DNA of 64,000 nt, from contig OZ253494.1 of assembly GCA_965262015.1 (NCBI GenBank), positions 1,054,001-1,118,000 of the forward strand, in the 5' to 3' direction. Shown here in pieces: positions 56,685 through 64,000 of the stretch (position 1 is the first letter of the stretch; each line of letters starts with the position of its first letter). The stretch is from G965262015 sp965262015 (GTDB lineage: Bacteria > Spirochaetota > Leptospiria > Turneriellales > CBDBES01). Under the pieces are notes generated by a model, which made no database searches, had not been told where the DNA came from, and saw nothing but the letters and a program-made list of their open reading frames with translations. Position numbers and translations under genes: made by a program.

Positions 56685-59564
56685 CTATTGTGGTATGGTT
56701 ATCTTTCGGATATAATAATTATTTGAATCTCCCACATATAGATTGCCATCACTATCAACCGCTACTCCAACAACTCTTTTAAATTTTGCTACATTACCCG
56801 CACCATCCACATCGCCACTCGCACCACCCGCACCACCCGCTAATGTGCTAACAGAAACCACACCCGCAGCATCCGTGGTTATCTTACGGATGCGATAGTT
56901 ATAAGTATCTGCCACATATACATTACCTGAACTATCAACCGCTACTCCTCTAGGATCATTAAATTTTGCTACATTACCCGCACCATTTGTAGAACCACTA
57001 CTACCAGTACCCGCTAATGTGCTAACCACACCACCAGATGTTATCTTACGGATACTATGGTTACTAGAATCTGCCACATATACATTGCCATCACCATCAA
57101 CCGCTACTCCTCTAGGCTTATTAAATTTTGCTACACCACCCGCACTATCCGCACTATCCACAAAACCACTACTACCAGTACCCGCTAATGTGCTAACCAC
57201 ACCACCAGATGTTATCTTACGGATACTATGGTTATTCATATCTGCCACATATACATTGCCTGAACCATCAACCGCTACTCCTTTAGGATCCTTAAATTTT
57301 GCTGAACCATCCGCACTATCCGCACTATCCACAAAACCACTACTACCAGTTCTAATACCAGTACTAGTAACAGTACTAGTACCCGCAAATGTGCTAACCA
57401 CACCACCAGACGTTATTTTACGGATACTATGGTTATTAGCGTCTGCCACATATACATTGCCTGAACTATCAACCGCTACTCCACTAAGATAATCAAATTG
57501 TGCTGGACCATTCGCACTATCCACAAAACCACTACTAGCAGTACCCGCCAACGTCTCAACCTCAACCACACCACCAGCATCCGTGGTTATCTTACGGATA
57601 CGATTGTTACGTTTGTCTGCCACATATACAACATCACCTGCAACATCACTATAAACCGCTACTCCTTCGGGATAACTAAATTTTGCTACATTACTCGCAC
57701 CATCCTTAAAACCTCTAAGACCACTACTTGTAAACTTGCTAACCGTAACTGATGCACAGGTTTCATCACTTTTAAAGATATAATAGTTATCACAAGAAGT
57801 ACACTTGTCCTGTGTTGGCTCTGTAGGAAGCTTTACCGTTGAAGGGTTTCCATTCGTACAGGTGGGATCAAACCCTCCACAAATATCACCATTTATATCA
57901 AAACCACTATCACAAAAAGCACACTTTTCTGTATTAGCAAAGAAAACCTTTACCGTCGAAGGGGTTCCATTCGTACAAATAGGATCAAACTGTTCTCTAC
58001 AAATCTCACCATTTAGACTAAAACCACTATTACAAGAAGCACACTTTTCTGCATTAGCAAAGAAAACTTTTACCGTCGAAGGGGTTCCATTCGTACAAAT
58101 AGGATCAAGGGTAGGAGGTTCTATGATTAGCTTACGGATACGATTGTTTGTCCAAGTACTTCCCACATATAGATTACCTAAGCCATCAACCGCTACTCCA
58201 TAAGGCTTATTAAATTTTGCTATATTACCCGCACCATTCATAAATCCACCACCAGAACCCGCCAACGTGCTAACCACACCGCCAGACGTTATCTCTCGGA
58301 TGCGATGGTTACTAGAATCTGCCACATATACATTGCCTGAAACATCAACTGCTATTCCTTTAGGCTCATTAAATCTTGCTACATTACCCGCACCATTTGT
58401 AGAACCACTACTACCAGTACCCGCCAACGTCTCAACCTCAACCACACCCCCAGCATCCGTGGTTATCTTACGGATACGATTGTTATCAGAATCTGCCACA
58501 TATACATTGCCTGAAACATCAACCGCTACTCCATTAGGCTTATTGAATTGTGCTACATTACCCGCACCATTCATAAAACCAGTACCACCAGTACCCGCCA
58601 ACGTCTCAACCTCAACCACACCCCCAGCATCCGTGGTTATCTTACGGATGCGATGGTTCTTCTTATCCGCCACATATATATTGCCTGAAACATCAACCGC
58701 TACTCCAACAGGAGAATTAAATTGTGCTACATTACCCGCACCATCCATAAAACCTGCAGTCCCAGAACCCGCCAACGTACTAACCACACCACCAGACGTT
58801 ATCTCTCGGATGCGATGGTTACTAGAATCTGCCACATATACCTTGCCTGAACTATCAACCGCTACTCCATGAGGATAACTAAATTGTGCTACATTACCCG
58901 CACCATCCATAAATCCACTACGACTAGTACCCGCCAACGTGCTAACCACACCACCAGACGTTATCTTACGGATACTATGGTTATTCTTATCTGCCACATA
59001 TACAACATCACCTGCAACATCACTATAAACCGCTACTCCTCTAGGATCCTTCAATTGTGCTACATTACTCGCACCATCCATAAATCCACTAACAGTACCC
59101 GCCAACGTCTCAACAGATACTGGAGTACAGGTTTTATCACTTTTTAAGGCATAATAGTTATCGCAAGAAACACATTTTTCTGTGTTAGCATCAGGAACCT
59201 TGGTTGTTGAGGCAACACCATTCGTACAGATGGGATCAAACCCTCCACAAATATCACCATTTATATCAAAACCAGGCTCGCAAGAAACACATTTTTCTGT
59301 GTTAGCATCAGAAACCTTTACCGTCGAAGGGGTTCCATTCGTACAAATAGGATCAAACTGTCCAGAACCATCATCAGGAGGGGTGCTAACGACACTAGAA
59401 GGGGAAGGGGCTGCACCACCCACACATTGAATGCTTACCATCAATATGGCGAATGCACTGATCAAGAAGTATTTTTTGAATACATGGAAAGAATGTTGAC
59501 CTTGATCAACAACTCGTTCTAAAAATTTAGGAAAAGACTTTTTGTTTATTTGTTTATTTAGCAT
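56685..59564 (-). CDS. NHL-repeat lipoprotein D, double propeller, in frame
   Basis: From the ATG at 59564 (GAGAGG site) the protein is 959 residues: N-terminal segment FPKFLERVVDQGQHSFHV, lipoprotein signal with VSIQC, two Cys modules, six NHL repeats, three more Cys modules and six more NHL repeats. That gives two predicted six-bladed propellers joined by a disulfide-rich linker. In place of the heptanucleotide repeat it has a short A-rich AAAT/AAAC tract, and the ATG is in frame with the lipoprotein, so this is the only copy in the window that is clearly on from the conserved start. The -10 element (CACTCT, 19-nt spacer) is weaker than in the other copies. Confidence 0.88.
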   Translation of the reverse strand: MLNKQINKKSFPKFLERVVDQGQHSFHVFKKYFLISAFAILMVSIQCVGGAAPSPSSVVSTPPDDGSGQFDPICTNGTPSTVKVSDANTEKCVSCEPGFDINGDICGGFDPICTNGVASTTKVPDANTEKCVSCDNYYALKSDKTCTPVSVETLAGTVSGFMDGASNVAQLKDPRGVAVYSDVAGDVVYVADKNNHSIRKITSGGVVSTLAGTSRSGFMDGAGNVAQFSYPHGVAVDSSGKVYVADSSNHRIREITSGGVVSTLAGSGTAGFMDGAGNVAQFNSPVGVAVDVSGNIYVADKKNHRIRKITTDAGGVVEVETLAGTGGTGFMNGAGNVAQFNKPNGVAVDVSGNVYVADSDNNRIRKITTDAGGVVEVETLAGTGSSGSTNGAGNVARFNEPKGIAVDVSGNVYVADSSNHRIREITSGGVVSTLAGSGGGFMNGAGNIAKFNKPYGVAVDGLGNLYVGSTWTNNRIRKLIIEPPTLDPICTNGTPSTVKVFFANAEKCASCNSGFSLNGEICREQFDPICTNGTPSTVKVFFANTEKCAFCDSGFDINGDICGGFDPTCTNGNPSTVKLPTEPTQDKCTSCDNYYIFKSDETCASVTVSKFTSSGLRGFKDGASNVAKFSYPEGVAVYSDVAGDVVYVADKRNNRIRKITTDAGGVVEVETLAGTASSGFVDSANGPAQFDYLSGVAVDSSGNVYVADANNHSIRKITSGGVVSTFAGTSTVTSTGIRTGSSGFVDSADSADGSAKFKDPKGVAVDGSGNVYVADMNNHSIRKITSGGVVSTLAGTGSSGFVDSADSAGGVAKFNKPRGVAVDGDGNVYVADSSNHSIRKITSGGVVSTLAGTGSSGSTNGAGNVAKFNDPRGVAVDSSGNVYVADTYNYRIRKITTDAAGVVSVSTLAGGAGGASGDVDGAGNVAKFKRVVGVAVDSDGNLYVGDSNNYYIRKITIPQ

Positions 59565-59699
59565 TTTGGTACCTCTCTTTACTACACCAATGTATGATAC
59601 ATTGAGACATAAAGTGCTTGTCGGCATAGAGTGTCTTCTTAAATGAATAAAATGTCAATTGTTTTTTCATTTTTGTAATTAAATACTCACTTTGCTGAC

Positions 59700-60179
59700 A
59701 ATCTGCCAGAAAAATGTTATGTATTTGGAAGGTCTATTCTGCTTTCTATAATTGGCTACAAGCGATTCTAATTTTACTAGGTATTTTGTTTTCTCTAGCA
59801 GACGGAGTTGTAGGTCTACTCTTAATTGGGGTTACCCTTTTAGTATTCCAGCATTAGTTGGATGTATTGCCTTTTATGGTGTTGCTATTTTAAATAGAAT
59901 TGTCTTGGTTGGCTTCTTTAATCAACTTAAACTTTCTGGCAAGACCAGGCTATGAAATCAATTACACAGGGAACCTCTCTACCCTCAGAGCTGTGATCTT
60001 AACTGTTTTAACAGGATAAGACTATCTTAGGCTTTCTGCCCATGATGTTAGGCTACAGGAATGGGAGCCAAAGTACAACAACCTTTAGCAACAGTAGTTG
60101 TGGGTGGTATTCTTAGACCCTAATTGTTTTGCTAAATTTATACAATATGTATATCAATGAGAAAAATAGATATAAATGA
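59700..60179 (+). pseudogene. 3' fragment of RND efflux pump, copy D
   Basis: Nearly the same as copy C: ILILLGILFSLADGVVGLLL, frameshift, VGCIAFYGVAILNRIVLVGF and FNQLKLSGK, followed by a shortened end. It shares the frameshift after IGVT with copies C and E. Confidence 0.78.
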
Positions 60180-60380
60180 AAAAAACTAAGCATCCCCACC
60201 CCGTAGCAGGGCAAAATATATACAAGATCACAATTATTGTGGTATGATTATCTTTCGGATACGATGGTTATCTGTATCTGCCACATATATATTGCCTGAA
60301 CTATCAACCGCTACCCTATAAGGTTTATTAAATTGTGCTACGTTACCCGCACCATCCATAAATCCACTAGTACCAGTAGT
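60031..60380. repeat. Long direct repeat, left copy (offset 1157)
   Basis: Matches 61188-61537 with very few differences. It covers the end of the RND fragment, the intergenic region and the last blade of NHL genes E and F. Confidence 0.75.
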
Positions 60381-60717
60381 ACCCGCCAATGTGCTGACCA
60401 TAATCACGGCACAGGTTCCATTACCTGTTAAGGAATAAAAGCTACTACTACAGGAAACACATTTTTCTGTGTTAGCGGTTGAAACCTTGGTTTTTGAGGC
60501 AACACCATTCGTACAAATAGGATCAAACTGTCCAGGACCACCATCAGAAGGGGTGTTAGCAACACTAGAGGGGGCATCACCTCCACATTGGACGCTTACC
60601 AGCAATACAGCAAATACACTGATCAAGAAGTATCTTTTGAAGACCTTTAAAGAATGTTGACCTTGATCAACAACTTGTTCTAAAAATTTAGGAAAAGACT
60701 TTTTGTTTGTTTAGCAT
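60234..60717 (-). pseudogene. NHL lipoprotein E, deletion derivative with one blade, out of frame
   Basis: The copy has the leader (lipobox VSVQC), one Cys module and only the last NHL blade; the rest of the propeller is missing. From the conserved ATG (60717-60715) the frame stops after nine codons (MLNKQKVFS), because the A-rich tract is eight nt shorter than in gene D. The body frame is open from about 60668 to 60234. The 3' end and downstream DNA are almost identical to those of gene F. It may be a dead remnant or a silent donor cassette. Confidence 0.7.
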
Positions 60718-60854
60718 TTTGGTACCTCTCTTTACTGCACCAATCTATGATACATTGAGACATAAAGTGCTTGTTGGCATAGAATATCTTCTTAAATAAA
60801 TAAAATGTCAATTATCTTTTATTTCTGTAATTAAATACTCACTTTGCTGACAAT

Positions 60855-61336
60855 CTGCCAGAAAAATGTTATGTATTTGGAAGGTCTATTCTGCTTTCTA
60901 TAATTGGCTACAAGCGATTCTAATTTTACTAGGTATGCTATTCGCTATAGCGGACGGAGTTGTAGGTCTACTCTTAATTGGGGTTACCCTTTTAGTATTC
61001 TAGCATTAGTTGGCTTTATTACCCTTTCTGGACGTTGTTGTTTTAAATGGCATTGTCTTGGTTGGCTTTTTAAATTACCTTAAACTTTCTGGCGAGACCA
61101 GGCTATGAAATTAATTGCACAGGGAACCTCTCTACCCTCAGAGCTGTGATCTTAACTGTTTTAACAGGATAAGAATATATACCTTAGGCTTTCTGCCCAT
61201 GATGTTAGGCTACAGGAATGGGAGCCAAAGTACAACAACCTTTAGCAACAGTAGTTGTGGGTGGTATTCTTAGACCCTAATTGTTTTGCTAAATTTATAC
61301 AATATGTATATCAATGAGAAAAATAGATATAAATGA
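60855..61336 (+). pseudogene. 3' fragment of RND efflux pump, copy E
   Basis: Related to copies C and D, with the same shared frameshift and a variant ILILLGMLFAIADGVVGLLL. From about 61188 to 61336 it is essentially identical to 60031-60179 (offset 1157). Confidence 0.78.
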
Positions 61337-61537
61337 AAAAAACTAAGCATCCCCACCCCGTAGCAGGGCAAAATATATACAAGATCGCAATTATTGTGGT
61401 ATGATTATCTTTCGGATACGATGGTTATCTGTATCTGCCACATATATATTGCCTGAACTATCAACCGCTACCCTATAAGGTTTATTAAATTGTGCTACGT
61501 TACCCGCACCATCCATAAATCCACTAGTACCAGTAGT
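61188..61537. repeat. Long direct repeat, right copy (offset 1157)
   Basis: The partner of 60031-60380. Such near-identity, much higher than among the other copies, indicates a recent tandem duplication or gene conversion. Confidence 0.75.
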
Positions 61538-64000
61538 ACCCGCCAATGTTGTAACCACACCCGCAGACGTTATCTTGCGAATACGATGGTTACTCGCATC
61601 TGCCACATATACATTGCCTGAACTATCAACCTCTACCCCTCTAGGGTTAAAAAAACCACTTGTCAACGTGCTAACCACACCCGTAGACGTTATCTTGCGG
61701 ATACGATGGTTATAAGTATCTGCCACATATACATTACCACTACCATCAACCGCTACTCCTCCAGGCGAGCTAAATTGTGCTGCATTACCCGCACCATCCA
61801 TGTTCCCTGCAGTACCAGTACCCGCCAACGTGCTAACCACACCCGTAGACGTTATCTTCCGGATACGATGGTTATTTTGATCTCCCACATATATATTGCC
61901 TGAACTATCAATTGCTACTCCTCCAGGCGCTCTAAATAGTGCTACATTACCCGCACCGTCCATAAAACCTGCAGTATTAGTACCCGCCAACGTTGTAACC
62001 ACACCCGCAGACGTTATCTCTCGGATACGATGGTTACTCTGATCTGCCACATATACATTGCCTGAACTATCAACCGCTACTCCTCTAGGGTAAGAAAATA
62101 GTGCCATATTACCCGCACCGTCCATAAAACCTGCAGTACCAGTACCCGCCAACGTGCTAACCACACCACCAGACGTTATCTTCCGGATACGCTGGTTGTC
62201 CGTATCTACTACATATACAAACCCTGAACCATCAACTTCTACTCCTATAGGATAATAAAATTGTGCTACATTACCTGCACCATTCATAAAACCTGCAGTA
62301 CCAGTACCCGCAAACGTCTCAACAATAACTGGAGCACAGGTTTCATTACTTTTAAAGGTATAATAGTCATCACAAGAAACACATTTTTCTGTATTGGCAG
62401 TAGGAACCTTTACCGTTGAAGGAGTACCATTCGTACAGATGGGATCAAACCCTCCACAAATATCACCATTTATATCAAAACCACTATCACAAGAAGCACA
62501 CTTTTCTGTATTAGCAAAGAAAACCTTTGCCGTCGAAGGGGTTCCATTCGTACAGATGGGATCCAACCCTCCGCAAATCTCACCATCTAGACTAAAACCA
62601 CTATTGCAAGAAGCACACTTTTCTGTATTAGCAAAGAAAACCTTTGCCGTTGAAGGGGTTCCATTCGTACAGATGGGATCAAGGGTAGGAAGTTCTATGA
62701 TTATCTTACGGATACGATGATTGTTATAATCTGCTACATATACATTGCCTAAACTATCAACCGCTACTCCTCTAGGCTTATTAAATTTTGCTACATTACC
62801 CGCACCATCCATAAATCCACTAGTAGCAGTACCCACCAACGTTGTAACCACACCCGCAGACGTTATCTTCTGAATACGATGGTTATTCATATCTGCCACA
62901 TATACAAACCCTAAACCATCAACCGCTACTCCTCCAGGACTATTAAAACCACTTGCCAACGTGCTAACCACACCCGCAGACGTTATCTTTTGGATACGAT
63001 TGTTACCAGTATCTGCCACATATACATTGCCACTACCATCAACCGCTACTCCTCCAGGACCCCAAAATTGTGCCACATTACCCATACCATCCATATCCCC
63101 TATAGCCCCAGTACCCGCCAATGTGCTAACAGAAACCACACCCACAGCATCTGTAGTTATCTTGCGGATACGATTGTTATTCGTATCTGCCACATATACA
63201 TTACCACTACCATCAACCGCTACTCCTCCAGGCGATCTAAATAGTGCTGAACTACCTATGCCATCCGCAAAACTATAAGAACCTGCACCTGCAAAGCTGC
63301 TAACCTCAACCACACCCATAGAATTCGTGATTATCTTCCAGATACGATGGTTACTGTTATCCTTGTCTGCCACATATACGTTCCCTAAACTATCAACTGC
63401 TAATCCTTGGGGCTTATTAAATCCACTTGCAAAGGTGCTAACCACACCCGCAGACGTTATCTTGCGGATACGCTGGTTATTTTCATCTGCCACATATACA
63501 TTGCCCACACTATCAACCGCTACTCCTCTAGGATAATTAAATTGTGCTGAACTACCTATGCCATCCCTGCACGTGATAATGGTGCCAGTAGTGCCAGGAC
63601 ATGGAGGACCCGTAGTGCCCGTAGTGCCAGTAGTGCCAGTACCCGCCAACGTCTCGACAATAACTGGAGTACAGCTTTCATCACGTCTTAAGGCATAATA
63701 GTTATCACAAGAAGCACACTTCTCTGTGTTGGCGGTAAAAACCTTTGCTGTTGAGATAATACCATTCGTACAAATAGGATCAAACTCTTCTCTACAAAGT
63801 TCACCATTTAGATCAAAACCACTATTACAAGAAACACACTTTTCTGTATTAGCAAAGAAAACCTTTGCCGTTGAAGGGGTCCCGTTCGTACAGATGGGAT
63901 CAAACTCTTCTCTACAAAGTTCACCATCCAAACCAAAACCACTATCACAAGAAACACACTTTTCCGTGTCAGTAGTAAAAACCTTCACCATTGAGGGGGT
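61391..64000 (-). CDS. NHL-repeat lipoprotein F, double propeller, 5' end outside window
   Basis: The frame is open to the window edge (…TPSMVKVF at the end), so the leader and any repeat tract lie beyond it. Visible parts are three Cys modules, six NHL repeats, three Cys modules and six NHL repeats, so it is a second two-propeller member like gene D. The blade before the C-terminus is shared with gene E. Spacers with TGTTGTTGP-type runs (63560-63640) are low-complexity and may vary in length. Confidence 0.85.
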   Translation of the reverse strand, partial: TPSMVKVFTTDTEKCVSCDSGFGLDGELCREEFDPICTNGTPSTAKVFFANTEKCVSCNSGFDLNGELCREEFDPICTNGIISTAKVFTANTEKCASCDNYYALRRDESCTPVIVETLAGTGTTGTTGTTGPPCPGTTGTIITCRDGIGSSAQFNYPRGVAVDSVGNVYVADENNQRIRKITSAGVVSTFASGFNKPQGLAVDSLGNVYVADKDNSNHRIWKIITNSMGVVEVSSFAGAGSYSFADGIGSSALFRSPGGVAVDGSGNVYVADTNNNRIRKITTDAVGVVSVSTLAGTGAIGDMDGMGNVAQFWGPGGVAVDGSGNVYVADTGNNRIQKITSAGVVSTLASGFNSPGGVAVDGLGFVYVADMNNHRIQKITSAGVVTTLVGTATSGFMDGAGNVAKFNKPRGVAVDSLGNVYVADYNNHRIRKIIIELPTLDPICTNGTPSTAKVFFANTEKCASCNSGFSLDGEICGGLDPICTNGTPSTAKVFFANTEKCASCDSGFDINGDICGGFDPICTNGTPSTVKVPTANTEKCVSCDDYYTFKSNETCAPVIVETFAGTGTAGFMNGAGNVAQFYYPIGVEVDGSGFVYVVDTDNQRIRKITSGGVVSTLAGTGTAGFMDGAGNMALFSYPRGVAVDSSGNVYVADQSNHRIREITSAGVVTTLAGTNTAGFMDGAGNVALFRAPGGVAIDSSGNIYVGDQNNHRIRKITSTGVVSTLAGTGTAGNMDGAGNAAQFSSPGGVAVDGSGNVYVADTYNHRIRKITSTGVVSTLTSGFFNPRGVEVDSSGNVYVADASNHRIRKITSAGVVTTLAGTTGTSGFMDGAGNVAQFNKPYRVAVDSSGNIYVADTDNHRIRKIIIPQ

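Noticed and set aside
57019..59430. Long plus-strand open frames opposite the NHL genes, with repeated Leu-Arg-Ile and Ser-Ala-Thr-Tyr words
   Set aside because: They mirror the NHL codons on the other strand and have no ribosome sites.
56685..59564. Possible CRISPR-like array because similar words recur every 150 nt or so
   Set aside because: The words are codons of NHL blades, diverged and in frame; it is a protein repeat.

Overview
The window is AT-rich and probably comes from a host-associated or once host-associated Gram-negative-type bacterium. Supporting signs are TonB-dependent uptake, many lipoproteins, a quinol:cytochrome c oxidoreductase of the alternative complex III (Act) type, and many decayed mobile-element fragments. 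The combination of a plastidic-type ferredoxin-NADP reductase, a tandem cyclic-nucleotide-domain regulator, a SpoIIE phosphatase with TPR-like repeats, a TraB protein and the Act complex suggests a spirochaete near Leptospirales. This is inference without any search, and Bacteroidota is the main alternative.

Layout. 1-4 kb: partial TldD protease divergent from a Crp-type regulator, then FNR, a small membrane protein and a zinc-ribbon protein. 4-10.2 kb: accessory region with two NHL-repeat lipoprotein genes, decayed IS481-like and IS1595-like transposases, a broken small membrane gene and fragments of an RND efflux pump. 10.4-15.3 kb: a very large secreted protein with a C-terminal Cys/His hydrolase-like domain, translationally coupled to a small Cys-containing secreted protein. 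15.3-23.7 kb: TonB-dependent receptor, FecR-TonB fusion, beta-helix-like lipoprotein and SpoIIE phosphatase. 24-33.2 kb: the Act operon, tRNA-Gly and a DUF420 protein. 33.4-37 kb: trigger factor, phosphohexomutase and Lrp/AsnC regulator. 37-42 kb: overlapping genes for DsbD-like, TraB, class V aminotransferase and an SQD1-like epimerase that seems to start at ATT. 42.2-47.3 kb: HisE, NUDIX, lipoprotein, YeeZ-like epimerase, an unknown exported protein, NuoB and NuoA. 47.4-54.2 kb: IS and Hsp20 relics, ArsC-like, zinc ribbon, ComF, RecA, MurJ and a polytopic membrane protein. 54.3-64 kb: four more NHL lipoprotein genes in tandem.

The most striking system is the NHL-lipoprotein family, with six copies in two clusters. 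Each intact member has a lipoprotein leader, Cys-rich modules and exactly six NHL repeats, which is one predicted six-bladed beta-propeller; two members carry two propellers. Three copies carry a heptanucleotide tandem repeat (13, 7 and 13 units) directly after the conserved start codon. The unit length is not a multiple of three, so unit gain or loss would switch the reading frame. As sequenced, the conserved ATG reads out of frame in all three. A fourth copy is out of frame through a shorter tetranucleotide-like tract, and one two-propeller copy is in frame. The copies travel with a decayed 3' end of a CzcA/CusA-type RND pump gene, and all copies that can be compared share a frameshift. Together this looks like a phase-variable, recombining surface lipoprotein family.
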